A DNA stretch of 9,877 nt from contig CAWVUB010000086.1 of assembly GCA_963933065.1 (NCBI GenBank), positions 1 through 9,877 of the forward strand, given 5' to 3'. Shown here piece after piece: positions 1 to 6,019 of this stretch (its first letter is position 1; each line of letters starts with the position of its first letter). The position numbers and the translations under genes are program-made. The notes beneath the pieces were generated by a model. The model did no database searches, was not told the DNA's origin, and was given only the letters and a program-made list of their open reading frames with translations. Origin of the DNA: UBA9410 sp963933065 (GTDB lineage: Bacteria > Actinomycetota > Acidimicrobiia > Acidimicrobiales > MedAcidi-G1).

Positions 1-366
1 TAGACCGCCTACAACCGAGAGAGCTGCGTAGCTGGCGGCTCCAGATGGATCGGCATCCCTCAGTAAATGGGCAACCTCAACGGCAAACGTCGAGAAGGTT
101 GTCAGGCCGGCACATAAACCGGCTCCGACCAGTAAGCGTGCTGATCTGCCAACTCCCCGCCCAAGAATTAGGCCTAGAAGCCCGCAACCCACAAGGTTGG
201 CCAGCAGTACCGGTCCGGCTAGCCCACCGTCCGTGCCAGCAGTGGTCTCCATTAGGCCCCAACGGACCGCTGCCCCGATTGCTCCACCCCCTGCCACGAG
301 AGCCAGATCTCTGGCGGAGAGCGGGTTGGTGGTCACAAGCCCGAGACTATTGGCGGTTAGCTTCAT
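1..366 (-). CDS. crcB: CrcB/Fluc fluoride ion channel, 3' end outside window
   Basis: Small inner-membrane channel of the CrcB/Fluc family that exports fluoride as a dual-topology dimer. Starting at the ATG at 366-364, 122 codons are read without a stop to the window edge, so only the last few residues (rest of the fourth membrane helix) are missing. Visible signatures are a Gly-rich first helix ending GAIGAAVRW (about residues 28-36), a second helix with the conserved Asn in LLANLVGCGLLG (54-65), and the family hallmark GLCAGLTTFSTF (83-94), whose TTFSTF segment lines the fluoride path. It diverges from pdxH, with only about 44 bp between the starts, so both promoters must be packed there. 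No fluoride riboswitch is recognisable in that short gap. Family assignment is firm; that the gene is intact beyond the window is assumed. Confidence 0.93.
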   Translation of the reverse strand, partial: MKLTANSLGLVTTNPLSARDLALVAGGGAIGAAVRWGLMETTAGTDGGLAGPVLLANLVGCGLLGLILGRGVGRSARLLVGAGLCAGLTTFSTFAVEVAHLLRDADPSGAASYAALSVVGGL

Positions 367-410
367 GTCGGGTGAACATGGTTCAGGTTGGAGGCTGGTT
401 GACTGTCGGT

Positions 411-1046
411 ATGGATCTAAGCATGGTGCGAGAGACCTATGAGACCAATGGTTTGGATTCGGGTGACCTAGCGGAAGATCCGTTCACCCAGTTTCAGAGA
501 TGGTTTGGCGAGGTCGAGGCGGCCGGCTACTGGGAGCCCAACGCAATGGTACTCAGCACGGTTTCAGCTGACGGATGGCCTTCGGCCCGCAACGTGCTCC
601 TCAAGCGCATCGATGCGGATGGCTTCGTGCTGTTCACCAACTACACCAGCGATAAGGCTGTCGACCTCGACAACTCTGGTCGGGCATCGCTCACTTTCAG
701 CTGGACTGAACTACGCCGTCAGGTGCGGGTGGTCGGTGTCGCCGAACGGCTTTCGGACGAGGAATCAGATAGGTACTGGGCCACAAGACCGAGGGGCAGC
801 CAGTTGGGAGCATGGGCTTCAGATCAGAGCACCGTGGTGCCTGACCGGGCCACCCTGGAGACTGCCTTCAACGATGCTGAGCAGCGGTGGAAGGGTCGTG
901 AGGTGGATCGTCCCGGCCACTGGGGTGGATACCGGATTCGCCCTCACCGAGTGGAGTTTTGGCAGGGCCGCCCCGATCGTCTGCACGACCGGCTGTGCTA
1001 CTACCTCGATGGTGGGACCTGGGTGGTAGAGCGCCGCTCACCCTAG
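411..1046 (+). CDS. pdxH: Pyridoxamine/pyridoxine 5'-phosphate oxidase
   Basis: FMN-dependent cytosolic oxidase converting pyridoxamine- or pyridoxine-5'-phosphate to pyridoxal 5'-phosphate with oxygen (vitamin B6 salvage). The 211-residue product is close to the family length (about 210-220). FMN-binding stretches are seen at SARNVLLK (58-65) and FTNYTSDKA (75-83), then RQVRVVG (103-109) and RGSQLGAWAS (128-137). The C-terminal signature VEFWQGRPDRLHDR (181-194) fits the PROSITE PdxH pattern exactly, followed by the usual W-x-x-ER ending. The reading frame stays open far upstream, but that part lies opposite crcB and has no family similarity. The ATG at 411 gives the usual start (MDLSMVRETY), although no well-spaced ribosome site precedes it; 423 is an alternative. 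The stop overlaps the stop of the convergent gene. Confidence 0.95.
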   Translation: MDLSMVRETYETNGLDSGDLAEDPFTQFQRWFGEVEAAGYWEPNAMVLSTVSADGWPSARNVLLKRIDADGFVLFTNYTSDKAVDLDNSGRASLTFSWTELRRQVRVVGVAERLSDEESDRYWATRPRGSQLGAWASDQSTVVPDRATLETAFNDAEQRWKGREVDRPGHWGGYRIRPHRVEFWQGRPDRLHDRLCYYLDGGTWVVERRSP

Positions 1047-1729
1047 AAGACGGATTCCGGTCTAGCTGGGTCCTCCAGCGCAGTTACCAAACCGTTGATC
1101 AGCAGATCAAGGTGTTCGGCCCGAGGTGTGTCGCCATGGTCTGACCAGTCTCGATAGTCATGGTTCCAACGAATACTGGGTGGTAGTTCGATCTGTACGC
1201 CCCTTCCGGGTACCCGGTTCACTGGATTGTTGGGGTGTAGGCCACGGAGGGTCTGCGGCATGGCCTCTACGTCATCAACCACCCGGTACTCCTCAGGAAG
1301 CACTCCCCTCAGGTGTCCAGCCACATGATGCGCAGCGGCACGATCTGCACCACCGATCAGAATTGCCCAGAAGTCGTCGTGACGCCCGTAGCCGTGGATT
1401 GAGAGCACGGTTTCCACCCGGTCCAAAAAGGCGTCCAGATTTGATGACACGCCGGACAGAAAACGGGTCGAAGGAAGGTGGCGTCTACACCCGTCGGGTT
1501 GTACCACGGCGTAGTACGAGCCACCGATTCGTGCAGCGACTTCGCGGGCCACTACCTCGGTAGCACGTTCCAGCCCGCCACCGTGCAGGGCACATACGCC
1601 GGTCCCTGACCGCAGTTCGATCTCTTCGGTCACCCCCGCTAGGGCTAGCAGGCTGGCTAGATCCTCGATCGGTTCGACCTGGCCCGGAGTCCGATTTTCG
1701 ATTGTCGGTGGCGGAGTAGGTTGTTTCAT
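1043..1729 (-). CDS. Poly-gamma-glutamate hydrolase family protein (Gamma_PGA_hydro/DUF867-like)
   Basis: A 228-residue protein recognised by motif order as the poly-gamma-glutamate hydrolase family, the zinc-dependent peptidase-like fold first described in a Bacillus phage enzyme (PghP). In order: HGGGLERATEVVARE (49-63) with likely metal ligands H49 and E54; a SYYAV strand (71-75); LPSTRF (85-90); LSIHGYGR (109-116) with H112; IGGADR (125-130); LRGLHPNNPVNR (161-172); and GVQIELPPSIR (177-187), the substrate-side signature. There is no signal peptide, so it probably acts in the cytosol. Its ATG overlaps the ccdA stop in an ATGA, making it the last gene of a translationally coupled thiol-redox operon, an unexpected partner. 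The natural substrate is unknown here: gamma-linked glutamate also occurs in folates and, in actinobacteria, coenzyme F420 tails, but that link is speculation. Confidence 0.85.
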   Translation of the reverse strand: MKQPTPPPTIENRTPGQVEPIEDLASLLALAGVTEEIELRSGTGVCALHGGGLERATEVVAREVAARIGGSYYAVVQPDGCRRHLPSTRFLSGVSSNLDAFLDRVETVLSIHGYGRHDDFWAILIGGADRAAAHHVAGHLRGVLPEEYRVVDDVEAMPQTLRGLHPNNPVNRVPGRGVQIELPPSIRWNHDYRDWSDHGDTPRAEHLDLLINGLVTALEDPARPESVF

Positions 1730-2826
1730 CGTCGTCGGTCGCTAATCGTCCCGCGGATCGAGGCGAAAGCGACTAGTAGAACAGTCATCGTGATTAGTAC
1801 TTCAAGTGGGGTGGCCCAACGGACCGGATCGTCAAACCAGCGACTGATACGGGCCGGCCAGTCGCCGATCAGACGAGCAACGGGCACGACCAGTAGGTCT
1901 CCGCGATGGATTATCCCTTCGGTAGCTACCCACACCCCAGCCACCACGGTGTACATCCACTGTCGTGCCTTACCTGCCAGGGCAGGGCCAAGACCCCACG
2001 CAACCAGAGTCGCCACTAGCAACCACAGGGCCAAGCCCAGTCGCAGGCCGCCCACGTGGGCCGCCCAGTTAGTCAAGTGCGACTGGAGGTCGCTCACCAC
2101 ATCCACAATGGGGTTGGACGGTGTTCTCGGGTTACGCAGGATTCGAATTTCGTAGACGCCGTACACGATGAGGTAGGTGCCACCCAGCGTTAGAGCCAAG
2201 GATGTGATGCGGTTGAAATAGGGGAGCAGTCGGCGTAGGCGCCGGACCAGGCCACCTCTAGCCATGGCCAGCGAGAGGGTAAGTGACGTCACCACAGCGG
2301 CCATGCCGGCTGCAAATGCGAGGTAGGTGGCGATCCCATCGACGATTCCGTCTCGGCTGAAACTGTCGGCTACGTGAAGAAAAAAGATGGGGGCTGAGCA
2401 GCCGACGGACACCACGGCGTATGACGCACCAAAGCCCAGGACGGAAGATATTTCTCGATTAGATGGTCCACGTCTCGGGTTGAAATGCGGGACTCGGACT
2501 TGGCGACCGGTTAGTTGGAGTAGCCCGTAGGGCACGAATGCCACTCCAAGAACGACGGTGACCCAAGGAGTCCTTGTGGCCACAGCCTCCTCAGAGACCA
2601 CGGTGTTGACGGCTAGGCCTAGGGCGCCGAATACCATTACGAAGGCTGCGGTTAGGGTCAGACTGACTGATAGGCCGCGTAGAACCTGCTCGGGGCGGGC
2701 TTCACCGTCAGCAGAGTCACGGCCCAGGAAATAGCCAAGCCATGTGGGAAGCATGGCAAAGCCACAAGGGTTAATAGCCGTGACGATGCCCAGAGTGAAC
2801 GGCAGGGTTAAGGAGACGCCCGTCAC
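1726..2826 (-). CDS. ccdA: CcdA/DsbD-like transmembrane thiol-disulfide transporter, C-terminally extended
   Basis: Integral membrane protein expected to pass reducing equivalents from cytosolic thioredoxin to an extracytoplasmic thioredoxin-like partner. The first helix carries the invariant NPCGFAMLP (19-27, C21) and a later helix carries SVGCSAPIFF (140-149, C143). These are the two redox-active cysteines of CcdA. Six hydrophobic segments fall in residues 1-228. Unlike ordinary CcdA (around 220-250 residues), this protein has about 130 further residues with more membrane segments (roughly 262-280 and 345-360) separated by hydrophilic loops. The GTG start overlaps the stop of the upstream thioredoxin-like gene in a GTGA, and the stop overlaps the start of the next gene in an ATGA. 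The immediate partner is therefore very likely that TlpA-like lipoprotein, as in cytochrome c maturation or envelope thiol reduction. Confidence 0.88.
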   Translation of the reverse strand: MTGVSLTLPFTLGIVTAINPCGFAMLPTWLGYFLGRDSADGEARPEQVLRGLSVSLTLTAAFVMVFGALGLAVNTVVSEEAVATRTPWVTVVLGVAFVPYGLLQLTGRQVRVPHFNPRRGPSNREISSVLGFGASYAVVSVGCSAPIFFLHVADSFSRDGIVDGIATYLAFAAGMAAVVTSLTLSLAMARGGLVRRLRRLLPYFNRITSLALTLGGTYLIVYGVYEIRILRNPRTPSNPIVDVVSDLQSHLTNWAAHVGGLRLGLALWLLVATLVAWGLGPALAGKARQWMYTVVAGVWVATEGIIHRGDLLVVPVARLIGDWPARISRWFDDPVRWATPLEVLITMTVLLVAFASIRGTISDRRR

Positions 2827-3437
2827 TGGATCGGCTCTAGATGCTCGAGGATGGCGGCGTCCAGTTCCTCTGCGTCCAGCGATCCGTGGTGGATTTCGAC
2901 AAGTTCACCCTGTCTATCCACGAAGGCAGTGACCGGTAGGCCGACGGTGGTCAGGGCACTAGAGAATTCACCATTTGGGTCACGCCCCTGCAGGTACGTG
3001 ATTCCAAGTTCGGTGGCCCGCTGAGCGGCGCGAGTAGGTGAGTCGCTGATATTGATTCCAACGAACCGAATTTGATCGGATCTGGCCTCATGAGCAGCTT
3101 GGAGCACTGGCATCTCCTCAAGGCACGGTGTACACCAGGTAGCCCACAGGTTCACCACTATCGGTTGCTGATTCTCATTGATGAGGTCATCCAGCGTGGT
3201 TTTGTCGCCGTCCCACAACTCGAAGGGCATTGAGGTCACGTCTGCAGGCGCATCGTTGGAATCGGCGGCACAACTGAGGAGTGTCCCGAACATTAGGACT
3301 GCGGCGATGACAGTCGCTGCTCCTATCCAGGCAGATTGATAGGTGGAGACGGCACCGTCGGGTAGTTGCAGCACAATCCTCGACGGTACCGGTCTGGTGG
3401 GCTTAGTGCTGGAATTGAGGCACGGTGGTTGCCACAC
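2823..3437 (-). CDS. TlpA/ResA-like thioredoxin-fold lipoprotein
   Basis: Membrane-anchored thiol-disulfide oxidoreductase acting outside the cytoplasmic membrane. A hydrophobic segment (about residues 37-55) ends in LLSC (C56), a plausible lipobox followed by a polar linker. The thioredoxin fold follows: VVNLWATWCTPCLEEMP (94-110) with active-site C102 and C105, a FVGINIS strand (125-131), the cis-proline loop VGLPVTAFVD (165-174) and the C-terminal helix. The WCTPC active site and the insert before the cis-proline loop are typical of the TlpA/ResA/CcmG group. Overlap with the ccdA-like gene indicates they work as a pair. The start is uncertain: the GTG at 3437 gives an unusually long N-region before the membrane segment, while an in-frame GTG at 3374 would give a 183-residue protein with a more normal signal peptide. 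It lies 58 bp downstream of the whiB7-like gene and may share its transcript. Confidence 0.88.
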   Translation of the reverse strand: MWQPPCLNSSTKPTRPVPSRIVLQLPDGAVSTYQSAWIGAATVIAAVLMFGTLLSCAADSNDAPADVTSMPFELWDGDKTTLDDLINENQQPIVVNLWATWCTPCLEEMPVLQAAHEARSDQIRFVGINISDSPTRAAQRATELGITYLQGRDPNGEFSSALTTVGLPVTAFVDRQGELVEIHHGSLDAEELDAAILEHLEPIQ

Positions 3438-3495
3438 GGGCCGGGGCTCGCCGGAGCGTCACCCCGACCCGTGATTTGGCGTTCTTCCCGCTAGG

Positions 3496-3834
3496 TCAAG
3501 CGGATAGCAGTTCCTGCTGGATACGTACTGGAATCGGCACGATGGGTACCTGGTCTTCGGGACGTGGCACTTTGGAGGGTCGACCGCGTCGGCGCTTGGT
3601 GGTCAAGATGTGACCGTTACGAAATAATTGACCTCCCCAGACCCCCCATGGCTCACGTCGCCGAATAGCTCCTCCTAGGCACGACTCAAGCACTGGACAG
3701 TCACCACAGATGTTTTTGGCCTGCGTGATGTCCCCGATGTCGTCGCTGAAGAAGACACCGGTGGGGACGCCGAGGCGCTCACAGGCAGCTTGCTGACGCC
3801 ATGCCTCTTGTTCGTAGATCAGTAATGGTTCCAT
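3496..3834 (-). CDS. whiB7: WhiB7-like Fe-S transcriptional regulator with AT-hook
   Basis: A 112-residue WhiB-family (Wbl) protein that should bind a [4Fe-4S] cluster, contact the primary sigma factor and act at promoters. The four cluster cysteines are C18 and the C43-x2-C46-x5-C52 set in NICGDCPVLESC. They are followed by EPWGVWGG (61-68), the family turn, and then KRRRGRPSK (80-88), an AT-hook. EPWGVWGG, a short spacer of the form F-x-x-G-x-I, then KRxRGRP is the arrangement I know from mycobacterial WhiB7, the activator of intrinsic antibiotic resistance. Most other Wbl proteins lack an AT-hook. About 22 residues follow the hook, longer than in M. tuberculosis WhiB7. The ATG at 3834 is chosen; a TTG at 3885 would add 17 unlikely residues. 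The gene has a long structured 5' leader and precedes a thiol-redox operon. Membership in the WhiB family is certain; orthology to WhiB7 is probable. Confidence 0.9.
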   Translation of the reverse strand: MEPLLIYEQEAWRQQAACERLGVPTGVFFSDDIGDITQAKNICGDCPVLESCLGGAIRRREPWGVWGGQLFRNGHILTTKRRRGRPSKVPRPEDQVPIVPIPVRIQQELLSA

Positions 3835-3897
3835 GGTCTGGTTGCTTTCTGTGTTGCTTAGGAATGGTGGTTGGTTTGGTCTCAAGAATTGGGTCCG

Positions 3898-3935
3898 AAA
3901 AACAGTGAAGGCCGCCGGATTTCTCCGGCGGCCTC
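3898..3935 (-). terminator. Rho-independent terminator/attenuator upstream of the whiB7-like gene
   Basis: On the minus strand AGGCCGCCGG (3934-3925) pairs perfectly with CCGGCGGCCT (3918-3909) around a 6-nt loop, extendable by one G-U pair. The stem is followed, after six nucleotides, by five U residues (3902-3898). It lies about 64 nt before the whiB7-like ATG, inside the gene's own leader. It could also simply end the transcript of the upstream metallo-hydrolase, about 350 nt further up, but its overlap with an alternative stem argues for regulation. The stem is symmetric, but on the plus strand no T-tract follows. Confidence 0.65.
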
Positions 3936-3985
3936 GGGGGTTGGATCTGTGTTCAGCTATCTAGCTAAACGCTCCCCGGGGCCGC
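3928..3985 (-). promoter_or_regulatory. Putative antiterminator stem in the whiB7-like leader
   Basis: On the minus-strand RNA, GCGGCCCCGGGG (3985-3974) can pair with CCCCGAGGCCGC (3939-3928): 11 Watson-Crick pairs with one C-A mismatch (3979/3934). Nested inside is a second hairpin, GUUUAGCU (3970-3963) with AGCUGAAC (3958-3951) around a 4-nt loop, with one G-U pair. The 3' arm 3939-3928 shares bases 3934-3928 with the 5' arm of the terminator stem, so the two structures cannot form together. This is the usual logic of an attenuator. Pairing was found by eye; no energies were computed. Confidence 0.5.
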
Positions 3986-4007
3986 TGGTCGGTCTTGGCG
4001 AAACCAT
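3957..4007 (-). CDS. Candidate leader peptide (16 codons) in the whiB7-like leader
   Basis: The short ORF reads MVSPRPTSGPGERLAR and ends with UAG at 3959-3957. Its codons 8-11 are the 5' arm of the antiterminator-like stem (3985-3974), and its stop lies at the edge of the small hairpin inside that stem. A ribosome completing this ORF would cover the arm and favour the terminator; one stalled near the start would leave it free. No Shine-Dalgarno site precedes the ATG. A longer ORF in another frame (from 4152 to 3961) covers the same arm and is an equal candidate. Confidence 0.3.
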   Translation of the reverse strand: MVSPRPTSGPGERLAR

Positions 4008-4274
4008 TGGTCTGATAGGTGTTCTTAAACGTCGAGGATTCGACGTGCCACGAGACACCTGGCTCGGTAGTTACATGGCCCAGATGCACGCGCGGCGAGG
4101 ACAGGTGTGCGCCGACTGCATGGCCTTGAAGGTGGGAATGGTGCTTGTTCATCTGGTCTGTCTGGTGGTTCTCTGGGCTTTGTTTTTGGTAGTTGGGTGG
4201 CGAACACCACCCATTCCGGCATCCACGATAGTCCCGGCTAAGTGATCTCCATCGGAGTCGATAGCGACCCCCAA

Positions 4275-4294
4275 AGTCAAATGATTAAATTAAT
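4275..4294 (-). promoter_or_regulatory. Putative whiB7 promoter: AT-rich block joined to TTGACT -35
   Basis: On the minus strand a block that is A/T at 13 of 14 positions (4294-4281) runs directly into TTGACT (4280-4275), a good -35 hexamer. Known WhiB7-dependent promoters have an A/T-rich patch just upstream of the -35, bound by the AT-hook, so autoregulation is plausible. No good -10 hexamer is seen at 16-18 bp spacing (the best is TCCGAT, weak), which may suit an activator-dependent promoter or may mean the site is chance. The block overlaps the stop codon of the upstream hydrolase gene. Confidence 0.4.
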
Positions 4295-5393
4295 GTGTGG
4301 AATACACGGCCTGACCTGCAATTTCATTTCGATTTGCTTTGCCCATTATTCGGAGGTGTTCAAGGTGGGCGTAGGTTTCGCTGGCTGCCATGTCACCCCA
4401 TGAGCGCTCCTTGAACAACCTCTGCATGAAGGCTTCCACGGTTCCCGAACCGATGTCGTCGCCTGCTTCCTGGATGGTCTCAAGACGTTCTACATGGTGT
4501 CCAATAATGTGGTCTACTCGGCCAGTCACGTCGCTGAACGGATGACCGTGAGCTGGAAGGACATGTCGCACGTCGGGGAGCTCTTTCATCCGTTCAAGCG
4601 ATCGGAAAAACGTGGCCAGCGGGTCATCCATAGGGCCGACTCCGTTGATATGGGGAGTGATTGTGGGCAGCACGTGATCGCCGGAAAGCAGGATTCCGTC
4701 GGCTGGGTCGTATAGACACAGGTGGTCATGGGTATGGCCTGGGGTATGGAGGGCCAGCCAAATCCGGCCTCCGAGTTTGATCTCCTCACCGTCAACCACG
4801 GTCGCCGAGGGCTCCGGGACCCGCCACGACCTCGACCCTCCAGTCACGTCCATCTCGGACCACCTCCGGAGTTCGGCAACCGGTGGTGGTGTCCGTTGAC
4901 TACCCCATGGAGTCGGGCGACTCATCATGGCTCGGATCCGCTCGAGGTCTTCGTCGTCGGCCAGGTCTAACTCCCCGGAGTCCATTTCTTCATCAAGTGT
5001 TGTGTCCTTCCAAACCGATCGAAAGTCGGCATGGGTGAGGACTCTGGTCCCGTGGTCGTCACGGAGTCGGTGCACTCCACCAAAATGATCAGGGTGGCTG
5101 TGGGTAACTACGGCTGTGTGGACTTTTTCGTAACTGGCGCCGACCTTGGCTAACCGATCGCCAAGGGCATTCCATGATTCCAAACTGGGTAGGCCCGGAT
5201 CCACCAAAGTAAAACCGTTTGAGTCTTCGAGCGCGTAGCAGTTGACATGGCCTAGGCCCGGCATTGTGATGGGGAGTTGAAAACGGAACAACCCAGCGGC
5301 CAGTTCAGCTACCTCGCTTGAGGGTTCCTCCTGCTCTTGTCGGATTGCCCTGGCGGGTGGATCAGAGCCGTGAGAACAAGAGGAGTCGGCCAC
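4290..5393 (-). CDS. MBL-fold metallo-hydrolase
   Basis: A 367-residue metallo-beta-lactamase-fold hydrolase, probably cytosolic and binuclear zinc. Metal-site motifs are THSHPDH (97-103: H98, H100, D102, H103), TPGHTHDH (217-224: H220), SGDH (237-240: D239) and PAHGHP (280-285: H282). A GHVNCYAL strand (48-55) opens the domain. An Asp/Glu-rich insert (about 131-160) lies between the first and second metal motifs. The C-terminal 80 residues are helical and Arg/Glu-rich, as in LACTB2/hydroxyacylglutathione-hydrolase-like members with an added helical domain. The substrate cannot be told: thioesters, lactones and RNA are all precedented in the family. The GTG start has an AGGGTG-like ribosome site and lies 26 bp after the orn stop, suggesting an orn-hydrolase operon. 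The first 28 residues are polar and may not belong if a later start is used. Confidence 0.87.
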   Translation of the reverse strand: MADSSCSHGSDPPARAIRQEQEEPSSEVAELAAGLFRFQLPITMPGLGHVNCYALEDSNGFTLVDPGLPSLESWNALGDRLAKVGASYEKVHTAVVTHSHPDHFGGVHRLRDDHGTRVLTHADFRSVWKDTTLDEEMDSGELDLADDEDLERIRAMMSRPTPWGSQRTPPPVAELRRWSEMDVTGGSRSWRVPEPSATVVDGEEIKLGGRIWLALHTPGHTHDHLCLYDPADGILLSGDHVLPTITPHINGVGPMDDPLATFFRSLERMKELPDVRHVLPAHGHPFSDVTGRVDHIIGHHVERLETIQEAGDDIGSGTVEAFMQRLFKERSWGDMAASETYAHLEHLRIMGKANRNEIAGQAVYSTH

Positions 5394-5419
5394 GGCGTCA
5401 CCCTAGAAGGGGACGGCCG

Positions 5420-5989
5420 CTAGGGCCTAAGCGGCTGGGGGCTCGACTCGCTTTCAGGTGCGAGAAAGAGCGCTTCCCGGTAGTGGCGGAGTTCGGCCAC
5501 CGATTCTCGGATGTCGTCCATGGCCCGGTGTCCGCCGGTCTTCTCGGGGGCCGATGAAACAACGGTGGGGTGCCATCGGCGGGCTAGTTCCTTGATGGTC
5601 GAGACGTCAACCGACCTGTAATGCAGGAACTCCTCGATCTCGGGCAGCCAGCGAAGCAGGAAGCGCCGGTCAGTTCCAATGGAGTTACCGCAAAGCGGCA
5701 CGGTACGAGCTTCAGCGATGTGTTCGCGTAGGAAGGCCATGGTGGCATCGCCGGCTTCGGCCAGTGTGTTAGTCGAAGCGGTGATGGCTTCCAGCAGGCC
5801 GCTCTTGGTGTGCATGGTTCGCACGAAGTCCCCCATGCGTTCCAGCGCATCAGGTGGTTGGTGGATCACCATGTTTGGCCCTTCGGCGACGATGGTGAGA
5901 TTGTCATCGGTGACTAAGGTGGCGATTTCGACAATCACGTCTGAGTCCGGGTCCAGTCCGGTCATCTCAAGGTCCATCCAAGCCAACAC
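5420..5989 (-). CDS. orn: Oligoribonuclease
   Basis: 3'-to-5' exoribonuclease of the DEDDh family that clears 2-5 nt RNAs, chiefly diribonucleotides including pGpG from cyclic-di-GMP breakdown. At 189 residues it is close to E. coli Orn (about 181). The catalytic set is visible: D6 and E8 in WMDLEMTGLD, D107 in GNSIGTDRRFL, and H154 plus D159 in GGHRAMDDIRESV. The middle motif YRSVDVSTIKEL (124-135) is also typical. The last dozen residues are a Ser/Pro-rich tail. The GTG start is preceded by AGGA at good spacing. It diverges from dut with only about 30-60 bp between, and the hydrolase gene follows closely downstream. Confidence 0.95.
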   Translation of the reverse strand: MLAWMDLEMTGLDPDSDVIVEIATLVTDDNLTIVAEGPNMVIHQPPDALERMGDFVRTMHTKSGLLEAITASTNTLAEAGDATMAFLREHIAEARTVPLCGNSIGTDRRFLLRWLPEIEEFLHYRSVDVSTIKELARRWHPTVVSSAPEKTGGHRAMDDIRESVAELRHYREALFLAPESESSPQPLRP

Positions 5990-6019
5990 GATGTTGATCC
6001 TAGGGCTTCCGGCTGGTCG

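Larger units (their letters stand above)
3835..4289 (-). other. Long 5' leader/intergenic region of the whiB7-like gene
   Basis: This stretch between the hydrolase stop and the whiB7-like ATG holds no convincing ordinary gene on either strand. Read on the minus strand it contains, in order: the downstream half of a promoter-like element (near 4275), a 21-codon ORF (4214-4149), an overlapping 63-codon ORF starting at 4152 (ATGA overlap) and ending in UAG at 3963-3961, a 16-codon ORF (4007-3957), an antiterminator-like stem (3985-3928) and a terminator-like stem with U-tract (3934-3898). A separate 7-bp inverted repeat (ACGTCGA, loop GGAT on the plus strand) lies near 4029-4046. None of the small ORFs has a clear Shine-Dalgarno site. 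A leader of this length and content matches what is known of whiB7 transcripts in other actinobacteria; the function here is inferred. Confidence 0.55.

Noticed and set aside
45..410. Upstream extension of the pdxH frame
   Set aside because: It is the antisense of crcB, Arg/Pro/Gln-rich, and adds about 122 residues absent from the PdxH family.
3438..3495. GC-rich hairpin-like sequence between the whiB7-like and thioredoxin-like genes
   Set aside because: Only short broken stems (GGGG/CCCC, GCTC/GAGC) and no U-tract, so no terminator can be supported.
4029..4046. Perfect 7-bp inverted repeat ACGTCGA/TCGACGT with 4-nt loop
   Set aside because: It has no U-tract and no second copy, so I do not call it a terminator or operator; noted only as part of the leader.
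3871..4245. Plus-strand open frame of 124 codons with a hydrophobic C-terminal stretch in the whiB7-like leader
   Set aside because: It crosses the hairpin stems and the leader ORFs, has no ribosome site and resembles no family I know; the hydrophobic run (about residues 87-107) could be chance. The regulatory-leader reading explains the region better.
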